Shown here piece after piece: positions 1 to 10,979 of a stretch of 64,000 nt of DNA; positions within the stretch are counted from its first letter, which is position 1; each line of letters opens with the position of its first letter. This DNA comes from Stictocephala bisonia (lineage: Eukaryota; Arthropoda; Insecta; Hemiptera; Membracidae), in the NCBI GenBank assembly GCA_035578905.1, contig JAQJVL010000175.1, positions 186,001 through 250,000 on the forward strand, written 5' to 3'. Below the pieces are notes generated by a model. That model saw only the letters and a list, made by a program, of their open reading frames with translations. It was not told the DNA's origin and searched no databases. The position numbers were made by a program, and so were the translations under genes.

Positions 1-1000
1 ATGCCCAAGATTTGGCCTCACCAACAAGCTCTCTCCATCTTTCTCTGTTTTCTGCCTCCTCCATTGTGGTTCCAAGTGCTGCGGTGTCTGTCTTAACCCC
101 ATCCCACCATCTTCTTTTTCACCACTGGTCTTCCCAATCCAGCTTCCTTCAGTAGCGTCCCTTGTTCTCTACGCCATACATGGCCTGCCCATCTCAATCT
201 TCTTGATCTTGCGGTTGCTATTATGTCACAGTCATTGTACTGCTGTCTTATCTCTTGGTTATGCTTGCGCCTCCATTTTCCAATGTTGGACCAAATATTT
301 TTCTTAGTACGCGATTTTCAAACACGATGAGTTTGTTCTCTTCTTTTTTATTTAATATCCAGGTTTCTGCACCATATAAAAGTACTGGCCTTATCATCGT
401 TTGATATATTCGTATTTTTGTTCGGTATGACAGTAACTTTGACGACAAGATCTTATTGCAAGCATACATGCATCTGTTGGCTAGGTTTATTCTGTTTACA
501 ATTTCTAATTCCTCACTATTCTTATTGGATATTAGTACTCCCAGATATTTAAACTGCTCCACCTCTTCAAAGCTATGTCCTTCTATATTTATTTCTGTAA
601 GCGGGTGGCCACCTCTTTCAAAGTGCATGTACTTTGTTTTTTTATCATTTATTCTTAGACCCATGCATTCTGTCTCTTGAATTAAAATTTTGGTTAGTTC
701 TTCAAGGTCTTCTTTTGTTTCAGTTAAAATAGTTACATCGTCGGCAAATGCTAATATATTAATTTTACATCCTACTGTTACACCTAAGTTTTTATGTCTA
801 ATTTTTTGAAGGGCATCTTCTAGAGCTATGTTAAACAGCAAAGGTGAAAGCCCGTCACCTTGTCGAACTCCTGTTATTACTTCAAAAGCATCAGACAATT
901 CACCCTCAATTCTGACTTTACACTTAGACCCTTCGACTGTCATCTTAGCTAGATTAATAAGTTTTTTGGTATACCAAACTTTTCCATCTTTTTCCATGTT
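1..1000 (-). pseudogene. Non-LTR retrotransposon (LINE) reverse transcriptase, 3' part
   Basis: An open frame at 248-997 (249 codons) reads as the C-terminal half of a LINE reverse transcriptase. GVRQGDGLSPLLFN (about residues 43-56) is the conserved RT block before the active site, and FADDVTIL (about 84-91) is the YxDD-type catalytic motif. FKYLGVLIS and a thumb-like tail ending RVLRKIFGP follow. Downstream toward base 1 the frame continues only with shifts and stops (RRLRWAGHV-like tail), so the copy is dead. The upstream endonuclease domain is missing, as expected of a 5'-truncated insertion. The clade is not settled; the QGDGLSP form fits RTE-like or related LINEs. Confidence 0.8.
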
Positions 1001-1099
1001 TTCTTCCTATATATAAATAATTTATATATATAAATTATTACCATTAAAATAAAAACTATATTGTTTTAAATTTAAAACATAAAATAATAACTAGTAACA

Positions 1100-4000
1100 G
1101 AACACCTCCAGTCCTAAAATATACATCATTCCGATAAAGAGTGTATTTTACTTTAATTATTGACAGCTTAAAAACCCAAATAATAGAACCTGTTGTCCTA
1201 GCCACTTCCCAAGGCCTCCTCTACTGAGTAGAAAGCCCTTCCATTCAGATACATCCTCATACCTTTTTTTAATGAATTCAAGGATTTATTGTTTATCAGA
1301 CTTGGGTCAAGATAATTAAAAAGCTTAGGGCCAAAATTAAAGACCGAATTTTTTATTTGGTAAGTCAAGTCTAAACATCAATTTGCAAATTATTTCAGTT
1401 TCTTGTTGCGTAGGGGTGGCTGAGATTATTGAAGTAATTTTGATTTCTAAAAACAAAAATTAAACAATGGTATATTAGCAAACCAGGAAGAGTAAGGATG
1501 CCTTCTGACAGGAAACACTCTCCACAAATGTCTCGCTGGTTCATGCCCCAATTGGTCCTGAGTGCTCTCTTCTGGAAGGCAAATACTGAGAAAATCATGC
1601 TGACACCAAAAACCCCAGAAAACCAAACCATAGCTCAGCCGAGATTAAAAAAAGGCAAAGCAAGGTATGCGAGTTTCAGGACATCACAAAAGACAAAGAC
1701 TGAGAGACACCGCAAGGCATAGCTTGATGAATTCAGTTGTTTGCATAATTTATCCACATGAGAATTCCAGTGAAGATTTTTGTTAAGATGCAATCCAAGA
1801 AATTGTATGGTATTTTGAAACAATATTAGTGTCTGATATTTTTAGATAAGGCCATTCAGAAATACCTATGGTTTTAAATTTAATCAATTCTGTTTTTGAA
1901 AAATTGAGAAAAAGCTTGTTTGCAGTAAAACCAATCAATGAGTGATTTTGAAGTGGTATTGAATATATCGGTAAGATTGTTCACATGTCTATTAGTCAGA
2001 ATAATACTTGTATCGGCTGCAAAGAGGATCAGTGTTAAAAAGTTCCCGTCTGAAATTTTTGAGAATAGGAAGTTTGGTAAATTATTCATGAATATCACAA
2101 AGAGTAAGGGGCCTAATATAGAACTGTGGTACTCCCGCCCTGACAACTGAAAAATCTGAGGTAAAGATTTTGCCTCTCTGAGAAAGCTGCACTCTGTCAA
2201 GTACGAACTAAACCAAATCAACATATTACCCCTGAAGCCATATTTCTCCAACTTACTAACCAGAATGGGGTGGCTAACGACATCAAATGCCTTTGAGAGA
2301 TCACAAAAAAGACCAAGGCAATGATGATTACTTTCAAAGCAACTCAAAATTGTACGAACTGAAATAGTAAATGCCTATGTGGTGCTCTGACCGCTCCTAA
2401 ACCCAAATTGAAACTTAGATATGACGTTCTTGGAATCCAAAAAATGTATCAATCTATTGTGGACAATTTTTTCAAAAACCTTTGAGAAGACTGGGGTGAT
2501 GGATATTGGTCTGTAAATATTGATATCTGAAACTGTTGTTTTTTCGGATGGGAATTGTTTTGGTAATTATGAGGTCAGTGGGAACCATTCACTGGACTAT
2601 TGAAGAATTGAACAGATGGGTCAATATAGGAGTTAATTCTTCTGAAAACTTTAATAAAGATTGATCATAAGCCAGAAACATCTTTGGTTGTATTATTTTT
2701 TAGTTAAGATATGGAATGTTTTACATCATGTTCATTAATGTCAAAGAAAAGAAAGTAATTTAAATTTTGGGAAAATACAAATTAGTTGGTAGGGAAAATG
2801 GCTGTTGAGCAGGATTTAGATTTTCAAGGTAGTCTGCAATATTTATAAAACTTGTTGAAGACATTGGCTATTTGGATGGGATCACGGATTGTTGCATCAT
2901 TGAGGTCTAGCTTGCACACCCCGGCCATAAGGGAAGCTGAAGATGTAGGTTTGCAGCTATTAATGACATCTCATGATGCATTGAATGGGTTGCTACTCTC
3001 TAAAATTTGTGTTTTTATGTGCTCAGACTTTGATTTAACAATGAGTTGTTATGAGCTTCTTTCAGTCCTCTATAATGGGCGTTAATCTAAAGGGGGCCAC
3101 TTTTCTGAAGAATGTAAGCATCCTGCATATTTTAATGGCTAAGCAGTACTTCTCCAGTTATCCACTTTGTCCTGCTGGAGTGGTTAGTAATTTTCTTAAT
3201 AAGAGGAAAGGCATGATTGAAGTAACGGATCAAACGGTCTGGGAAAGAGTAAAACATGCTGTCAGCAGACTCGAAAAACATTTCCCCAGGATTCTGAATT
3301 TAAAAGAGATCTGAAATATTCTTTATTTTTGTTACTGAAAACCCTGATAACAGTGTGTGGTGTTATTGGGGGGGGGGGGGTATTGTTAGTTGGGAAAAGA
3401 AAATTATTATTTAGCCCTCAGGATCAGAAAGACAATTAGGCACAAAATCTTGTGTGTAATTGTTAATCAGTAGGTCTGTGAGAATGTTATCGGTACAGGA
3501 TCCCCCATTTTCAGTGCTCCGAGTGACTCCAGATAGAGTTGCCCTCAAACCATAGCTTAGAAATAAATCCAAGAATTGTGCTGAATCATGACTGGCTTCA
3601 CCAGCAATGACAAGATGACAATGCTCTTGTCTGAGGATAGAAAGAATGTAATTCAGTTTATCAATAAAGAGAGGCAAGATACCTCAAGTGGACCTGTAAA
3701 CACAGAGAAAGGTTATCTTTAGGTCAGGAATGGAGACGACTGCAACCTCAAATTGCATCTCGACACTGTGCAGCCCAATATCTTGGCGAGATTTTACATT
3801 AAATAAACGTGAATTTTTATAAAAATTCCAACGCCACCATGTTTCATCACTGACCTACAGAAACTACTTGGAAGTGTGCAGCCACTCAAAGTAAGAACAT
3901 TGCATTGATTTTCATTTAGCCACAGTTCACTAACTGCTAAAACATCCAAATCGTGCAGCACAGTTTCAAGAGCTATTTTATTACTTGGACTACATCAAAA

Positions 4001-4462
4001 TATCAGATATTTTGATGTAGTAAATTTTCTGAAGTTTTGGTTTTTTCTGAAATTGTATTAGAAATAACATTGTTTTTATTTAAGTTAATAACTCCACTAT
4101 CGTAACTATCCAAAGTTATACAATTCCCAACTGACCTAAAAAATGCTTATAATATTTACAGTGGCTTTTTGAAAAAATGGAAGGAACAGAGACTGGAATA
4201 TGGGTTTTAGGAGTCGAGAAAAAAGTTGTGTTGTAGGATGAGGAGTCTCTGTGATCCTGCAAGCCAGATGGAGCAGGTTGTACTTGGTTTACAGTAGTCT
4301 CCCCTTCCTGTTGGGAGATACCAAGGTTGGTATTGAATTTATCAAGTTTCTTATTTCTCTACACACTTTGTGTACCCTTAATGTTCACATGAATACCCCT
4401 ATTATTAAAATATTGTTTTTGTAACAATCCTAAATCTAATACTTTAACATTTTCATGTGAAT
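1100..4462 (-). pseudogene. Second LINE remnant (endonuclease + reverse transcriptase), Jockey/CR1-like
   Basis: Minus-strand pieces in LINE order are visible. Around 4000-3411 lies an apurinic-endonuclease-like region (LAVSELWLNENQ, HGGVGIFI, HLVIAGEASHDSAQFLDLF). At 2347-1880 the RT core has LFCDLSKAFDVVSHPIL, SSILGPLLF and LFAADTSII, where the usual FADD is now FAAD. At 1823-1635 a thumb segment reads FLGLHLNKNLHWNSHV. Many stops and frameshifts separate the pieces, so the copy is inactive. Its upstream end abuts a Polinton fragment at about 4463, and a run of ten or more G lies at about 3369-3380. The family call rests on motif style only. Confidence 0.75.
3990..4020. repeat. Perfect 15-bp inverted repeat (hairpin)
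   Basis: CTACATCAAAATATC at 3990-4004 is followed by a single A and its exact reverse complement at 4006-4020. It lies inside the LINE remnant and would form a cruciform or RNA hairpin with almost no loop. No function is apparent; it may mark a small fold-back duplication. Confidence 0.85.
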
Positions 4463-4550
4463 TTGGAGCCTCTCATATCTTCTTAATATCAGATGATAGT
4501 ACCCAAGATGCTGATTGAATGGGACATCCACTCCACTTGACTAAGTATTG
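4463..4550 (-). pseudogene. Polinton copy A: integrase chromodomain tail (piece 1)
   Basis: This stretch is nearly identical to 28052-28134 in Polinton copy B. It encodes, on the minus strand, the last residues of the integrase chromodomain (KWSGCPIQSASW...SSDIKKI and stop). It stops at 4550 in the middle of the gene, and the reading continues at 8363 after a 3.8-kb insertion. The left edge at about 4463 touches the LINE remnant. Confidence 0.85.
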
Positions 4551-5169
4551 CCATTGATTTTACTATACATAGAAGATAGTTCCATCCAATGTTAAATTTT
4601 GAGGCACGGAATATGGGAGCGACCGTGCTGCAACCTGTCGTCAATCAAGTTAAAGAGGTCGAAATTGCCTCCAGTTTCGACTGTTCGGTTGCACAACCTG
4701 GGAGCAGTAAAGGAAACTAATCACTCCCTCCCATTCTCTCTTCTTTCTTTTAAGACGCGGACTGTCGCCACTGCAGCTGTCTACTGTCACCGATTGGCCT
4801 TGATAGTGGGTCAAAGTGGGATATTATTCCTTGTTGTGCTATGTCTTGCACGGAAAGAAATCGCGATCTTTTATTTAGGCCTTAAGGGTTTGTAAATATG
4901 AAAAATGTTAGGGGACATTTTTTTTTTTTTTTTATTTTATCAATGTAAATAACAGTGTGTTACAGATGTTTAGTTAAAACATTATGCAATTTCTAAAATG
5001 ATGTAAATACTACGTATTGTAAGTTTATTGATATTTTAAGTAATTGTATATTTAGAAGTAGCAAGAAAAATGGTGGTAGTTCTAAATTGTTAAAGGCTAA
5101 GTTGTTAAGTCCCTGAATAACACCAACATTTTATATGAGCACATACCAAACATTTTATATAAATTTGAG

Positions 5170-5825
5170 AGACGTAAAAAATTATATAAAATTTCTACGA
5201 AAAGACCATATGACAGTTTTGCAAAATTATTTTGCAAAATGTACTAATGAATTAAATAATGTGATCAATTTTACAAAAAAACAATTATTATTCAACATTA
5301 TTAGAAAACTGTAAAGGTGATGTATCTGAGCAGTGGAAGGTAATAAATAACTTGACAAGTGGGTTTTCAAAGAAAATAGTTGAGCTAATTGAATTGCCAA
5401 ACGGCTAAGTTATGCGTGAGCCTTCGTCATTGATAAGATAAACAATCACCTTATCACAATCCAGTCTAGCCGTCCAGACTTACATTCCAATACCCGTCCA
5501 CCTTTACGTACTTACTATCAATATTCATTCCTTATAACTCCAACAGATTTAAATAAAATTAAGAGTATTGTTAAACTTTTAAAAAATAAAAAATTAACTG
5601 GCTCTGACTAAATTAATGTACATTTACTGAAAAATGTAATTGATGAGATTGTTATCTGTATTCTCTAAGGTTTTTGAAAAAACAATGATTAAAAGACTCC
5701 ATAGTTATTTATCGAAGTTAAATTTTCTTAATCCACGTCAATTCGGTTTTATCAAAGGAAAGTCATCTGAGGATGCGTTATTAGAAGTATCAGAAATAAT
5801 TTATAACAATTTAATTATTCATTAA
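5170..5825 (+). pseudogene. LINE fragment: RT N-terminal region
   Basis: The plus-strand frames resemble the linker and start of a LINE RT. The clearest piece, at 5640-5825, reads SVFSKVFEKTMIKRL, then LNFLNPRQFGFIKGKSSEDALLEV, matching the RT segment in which a K/RVFEK motif is followed by QFGF-x-KG-x-S. The polymerase core is absent and stops occur upstream (about 5590-5640). It is a truncated, dead copy lying within the 3.8-kb insertion. Confidence 0.65.
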
Positions 5826-6178
5826 CTTATCATCTGTCATATAGTTCACATTTAATACTAGAATTAACCCTTTATATTATTGAAATGATTATTCATTTTT
5901 TATCAAGTAATTAAAGCTTCTTGTCAATATTGCATTGTATAATTATTGCTGTATTTTTAACTATAAATGAATATTCCTTTTTGTTTAAAAGTAAATTGAA
6001 CTATTTGTCATAAATACCACAATACTAAAATCTGCTTCCGGGTCACGCCGTGGACAGTGAAATGTGTGTGGTAGGCCTACCGAAAGTTTTAATATTCGTT
6101 GTTTTCCTCTTGTGTGAACTGTGTTTGTTAACTTTTAATTAATTTGTGACACATACCACTTGGACTTATTTGTTTTCT

Positions 6179-6227
6179 TTAACCTGAAGATGCCGTCCGT
6201 ATTCACGGCGAAACATGTAGTTGTTAG
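6179..6227 (+). ncRNA. Hammerhead-ribozyme-like motif (candidate)
   Basis: The two conserved core strings are present in order: CTGAAGA at 6184-6190 (C-U-G-A-N-G-A, with A at the tolerant position 7) and GAAA at 6210-6213. Between them GCCGT (6192-6196) pairs with ACGGC (6205-6209) as stem II, but one extra T (6191) sits next to the core. A6213-C6214 pairs with G6220-T6221 as a 2-bp stem III, leaving T6222 at the cleavage position. TTAAC (6179-6183) pairs with GTTAG (6223-6227) as stem I. Type I hammerheads with very short stem III are known from Penelope-like elements and retrozymes. No Penelope protein was seen, so activity and origin are inference. Confidence 0.4.
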
Positions 6228-6898
6228 CACCATCACACGCTGTGAACTGTTTGACGGAAGGTAAAGTAAACCTATTTTAGTCTATACCAGGATTGGCATT
6301 TTTTCTTTTTATTTTTTTGATATAAAGAGATGGAGATAAAGAGAAAATATTTGCTGTATTGATGATTTCATAAATAGTGGAGTCATAAAATGAAAAAGAA
6401 AAAACATACACGCACAGAATTCAGTTCTTCAATCACGTTGCCGAAAATCGTGTAATAGGCCTACCTCACTCTCTGGCCGTTAACGAGTTGCGCGCAATCC
6501 TACCTGCGTTAATTGCGATGTCCCAAGAAGGCCCCAAACCAGTACTCGAGTTGCGCGCAATACCGATCTCAGGTAGTCTGTCCAGTCTTGGCCGCTCAAA
6601 AATGCAACTTAGACCTCAAGCTGTGCTATAGAAATATTTTCCGTAAATATCACAATCCGCCAAAAATAACTTGAATTTTCACTGGTCTGATTCCGAATAG
6701 CACCAAACGTATACTACAAAATAAGCACATATCTGCTTATATTCTGTTACTATTAAATTACAATAATTTTTAAACATGTATAGCCTATATTACTCCCTAC
6801 AGTTCTAGAGTTGAAGTGTTTGGTTATTAAAAAAAGGTCTCTGTTCTTCTACTTAGGATTAATTTATCTCATTTGAAAGTGTATGCTTATCATTAATA

Positions 6899-6900
<2 letters not shown>

Positions 6901-6964
<64 letters not shown>
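6901..6964. repeat. AT dinucleotide microsatellite
   Basis: About 32 uninterrupted AT units, directly visible. Confidence 0.97.
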
Positions 6965-6969
<5 letters not shown>

Positions 6970-8362
6970 TCAATTTGAAACCATACTATTACAGTTCAAA
7001 ATATGCGCAAACCCCAAATTTACATATTATTTTTAAACTATATTATTGTTTATTTGTAATAGTTATTTGTTTATATAGTTTTGTTAGTTCTTGGCATTGT
7101 TTGTTCTGTTCATTCTCAGTTGTGTTAATAAGTCATATTCGAATTGTTATAATTAAAAACGCCACAGAGTGCGGCTATAGTTAATTTTGTTATTATTTAG
7201 ACTGTGGTTACTTAAAATTAGTTATTTCTTATGTTATTGCTGGTCACGCTACTTGTGAAGTGTTACCAGTGCAATTCCAGGGTGTCTTTTCCAGAGAAAT
7301 TGAAAATATAAATAAATTGCAGTTTATCCATACTTTCACATCTAGTAAAATAATAGTATGAAAAACAGACGTGTTAACTTTAATTATATTCACCTTAGAC
7401 ATACTTTTTACAATGGTCTGATTCAATCAATGTTATAAAACGGTATTTTTTAAAGGGGTATATAAACAAAATTTACAATAATTTCACAACTTGATTAAAA
7501 TAATGAAAATTGAATCTAAATAATCAGTACAGTAGTCTAGTTATATATTTCCCAGTATTATTCTATATAAATATCATAGCCCTATTTCAATATTTGTTTT
7601 GTCAAAGAAATAAATAATGTCACATTTTTTAATATTTCACTATATTATATATTCCTGGAATATTTGCAGATTAATTTCATAATTGAAAGGAGAGTCATTG
7701 ATTGGATTTGAAAACAATTAATTTTTTAATCAATTACCGAATATGAAAAAACTAATGATTGAGTACAACAGTCGATTTAATCACCTAATCGATGGTTAAA
7801 ATGCAATAAATAAAGATTTTTCAGATGGGCTAAATAATATGAAAATGTTTACTTAAATTAGCAGTAATTATTGCCAGCATTGCCGATAAGTTGGCGGTCT
7901 ATTCAAGTGAGTCTATTTACAAATACACGGTGTGTTAATCATATAAATCAATATGGTGTTTTAATTTATTCAGTTATAAATATTTCTTTATTCAATATGA
8001 ATGTCACACTGAGTTTTACTGTAATAGTATCAACACAGTATTCTTTATCATTCAAAAGAGATGCAAGCAAATATAAAAACAAAGAACTCGGATGAACGTT
8101 GGCCATATGGAATAACGTAAACAATTATCTAAGCAGGACGTTGTTTGTGTGTGGGACCTGAGGAAGGAGAGGGCGGGGCGGCTGTCTGGAGAATGGGAGA
8201 GTGGGTTAAGAGGAGGGAAGTGAGACAGAGACGGAAGAGCGTGCGAGAGAGAGAGGAAATAGGGCTATGCGCAGCGCAGCGTGGGGCCTCAAAACAGTTT
8301 TGGGGCCTCGCCACAACTCTCCCATATGGATGGAGTATCTCTTTATATAGTAAAATCAATGG

Positions 8363-9468
8363 TATTGCTTACTGCTACCTTTCCCTTTGGTAGCAAGTAT
8401 TTTATCTATTTTATAAACTCTATCAGGTTTAATATTTACCTTTTGTAATTCTTGTTCATAAAACGTTCCCTTTATAGTTTCTCCATTTAGATCTTTAAGA
8501 GTGTACAATGGGTATGGAAGTACATCTTTCACTCTAAATATCTCTTCGCTCCAATTGGTCTCATACCCATTTTCAAACTTCCCTTTCGCTTTGGTAATTC
8601 TAACTGTATCTTCCACTTTGAGTTTTGGTAGAGCTTTTGATTTCTTAAAATCCTTACCGTACAGATTTCTTTCTTTCTTTCACTTGAAACCTATTGGACC
8701 TATTCATTGATTTCAACAGGTTTCATCTGTATGCTTCTATGTTTACTGTTGTTGTATGCATGCATGAGTTTACCAAGCACATCAACATATCTGTATGTGT
8801 TGTTATGTGTTAGGTAACGCCATGCTCTGGTTTTCAGTGTACGATTGAACCTTTCCACCACAGCAGCCTTAATGTCAGGATTATTTGTTGTGAAAAATTT
8901 TATATTTTTTTTTGAAAAATTTTTCGTACCTCCTTAGATATGAATTCAGTCCCTTTGTGTGTTTGAACACGAGGAGGTTTTGACTTGTTCTCTTCGAATA
9001 TCGATTGGAAGGCTTTGATAACTTCTGGTGATTGTTTATTTTTCAATGTTCTTGCAAATGCTCTCTTGCTAAATACATCGATTACTGTCAATATGTAGTT
9101 AACACTATTATTGTACTTACTCAATCCTCTCATATAATTTAAATCGGCCTGCCACAGTTCATCAATTGCATATACGACAAATTGGTTTCTAGGAAATATT
9201 TTTCTCACTGGTTTGTGTAATGTATAGGTGTCTTGTGATTGTAACCATTTTCTTATTGAATCTGAACTATATTTATTCCTCATAGCGTTGATTAAAGAGT
9301 TGGCTCCAGTGAACCCTGCGGAGTTGGTTGCATCGTAGTAGACTCTGACTAGTTCGTTTTCCATTACAGGTTGAAAGATTCCCACTTGAAAGGTGTTGTT
9401 AAGTATCTGCTGCTTCTTGCAGAGGTGTTTAATGGTGTTGATGTTATTGTGATGTGTGATGGGGTTAA
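8363..9468 (-). pseudogene. Polinton copy A: integrase (piece 2)
   Basis: Collinear with the integrase at 28140-29215 in copy B. The start lies near 9363 and the open segment 8900-9363 carries the N-terminal zinc-binding-like region and the catalytic core (DELWQADLNYMRG). The second catalytic aspartate of the D,D,E triad is replaced: the copy reads QTHKGTEF where copy B reads QTDKGTEF. Frameshifts occur near a T-run at about 8908-8920 and near a CTTT repeat at about 8665-8680. The chromodomain side continues to 8363 and then, beyond the 3.8-kb insertion, at 4463-4550. At about 8815-8840 this copy has sense codons where copy B has stops. The copy is dead by several independent lesions. Confidence 0.88.
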
Positions 9469-9480
9469 GAGGGCTCTAAA

Positions 9481-10979
9481 CCCCCGCGCTGATAAGCGTA
9501 AAAACTGCTTTGCGCGGTCCAAGATACTGCCCTTATCTACTGTCGTAAAATTATAAATGAAACATATATTTAAAGATAAAGACATTTTTGACTCAAATCG
9601 CTTTTTAGAATTTTTGAATTTTCCTTCATTTCGATTATATAGGTTATTGAAGTTACCCAATATTCAAACTAGTGCCAAAATAAAACTAGAGCTGTTATTG
9701 AAATTTAAAAAAGCGATTTTAGTCAGAAATGTATCTGGTTTCAATTTAGTTTTGGTTTCAGATCGATATCTTTAAAGCTGTAGCCGCAATATAGGACCGC
9801 GCAAATGCCTGCATGGTAATTTATTGCCAAAAAATGCGGTGATTCCTGAGATCCAAGTGGCGAAACCTCGAACTTCTTAGCCGCAGATGGATTTTACTAC
9901 TTCATTCATAAAAACCTTTCTTCATTTAATTTAACATCGATGGATGCAATGTAGGCCTACGACGAGTGATATAAGTATTATTTTACAGACTGATTACTTA
10001 GAGTTAGTCTAATTACTTTTAAATTGCTTATTTCGTTTAAATTAAAATGTGCGTTACCATGTGGTTCCTGATATAATCTAACTACAAAGTAAAGCATAAC
10101 ATTTTTATTCGTAATGACAGTGCACAATATTTATTATGTCATGAAAAATACTGTAATAATCATCTATATACAACATTTTTATGAAATAAATCATATAAAC
10201 TACATTAACGAATGCGTACAGTAAAAATATTAATTCAATAATTCCGGCTTGACCAAAGCAATAAGTAATTCTATAATAAGTCACTGTCACTATTGGCCTT
10301 TGTTTTATTTTTAAAATATAAATACAGTAATGTTAAGTCCTAACTATTAATTTATTATAGTTCATTAATGTTGTGGTAGAAAACATTCTAGGTCATTTAT
10401 TTGTAATTTTATAAGAAGGTAACTTTGAAGCAAATATTTTACCTAAACGGTAACAAGGACAGAAAAATATGACAGCCGGGGGACGGGGCGGGGCGGAGCG
10501 GCAATCCTTTTGTGAACTTGAAGTCATGGGGCGAGCGAGGTAGTGTTTGGGAACCTCGTACCACTACCGATGTATTCCGTTGTACAGCCAATGAGAAGAC
10601 TTAGGACGGTAAAACTTGACATAAGTGATATTTAAACATTGTGCAATGCGAAGAGAATTAATAAAATACTAATTTAAAAAAGTTTTCTTAGTTACCATAA
10701 TATGTGTTGGTAGATGAATTTAATACAATATTAATATAAACTGAACAAATATAACGGTGATCGATTAAGGTAAGATTAAGTTTACCGAAATCGATCACCA
10801 TAACATTCGTAGCCTACTTAATGCACTTATTTTTTATCAATACAGTTTAAGTATTATACTGTATGAAATTTACATTTTTTTACGTTACTTGTGTATTGAA
10901 GTAAAATTGTTCAACTATTATTATATTGCTCAAATAAGATGTTCTGATCGGTTTGGTTTTGTATTAATTTAATGCATGT
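9481..10979. other. Left interior of the TTAA element, no gene seen
   Basis: AT-rich sequence with only short frames lacking motifs. It includes a GC-rich patch at 10475-10570 and an imperfect inverted repeat at 10754-10799 (GGTGATCGATT ... AATCGATCACC). Confidence 0.5.
10754..10799. repeat. Imperfect palindrome
   Basis: GGTGATCGATT near 10757 is mirrored by AATCGATCACC ending near 10799, with an inner partly paired GGTAA/TTACC step. It is a potential hairpin of unknown role. Confidence 0.6.

Larger units (their letters stand above)
5830..8345. other. Interior of the 3.8-kb insertion, no recognised coding gene
   Basis: AT-rich DNA without convincing coding frames. It holds the hammerhead-like motif at 6179-6227, the AT dinucleotide tract at 6901-6964 and a purine-rich GA segment at about 8160-8260. 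Short open frames here have no recognisable motifs. Confidence 0.5.
4551..8362. mobile_element. 3.8-kb insertion in Polinton copy A, TIR CCATTGATTTTACTATA, TSD TATTG
   Basis: The ends are inverted repeats. The left end starts CCATTGATTTTACTATA (4551-4567) and the right end is its exact reverse complement (8346-8362); similarity continues less perfectly to about 40 bp. TATTG occurs directly before (4546-4550) and after (8363-8367), and the uninterrupted sequence exists once in copy B at about 28130. The duplication is 5 bp, or 6 bp (GTATTG) if the terminal G is counted with the target. No transposase was recognised inside; the interior holds a LINE fragment, a ribozyme-like motif and a long AT repeat. 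The superfamily is unknown. Confidence 0.75.

Noticed and set aside
4599..4895. 98-codon plus-strand frame
   Set aside because: No motif, no start context and it lies just inside the end of a transposon insertion.
8129..8393. Arginine/glutamate-rich frames on both strands
   Set aside because: They result from a purine-rich tract; no conserved motif.
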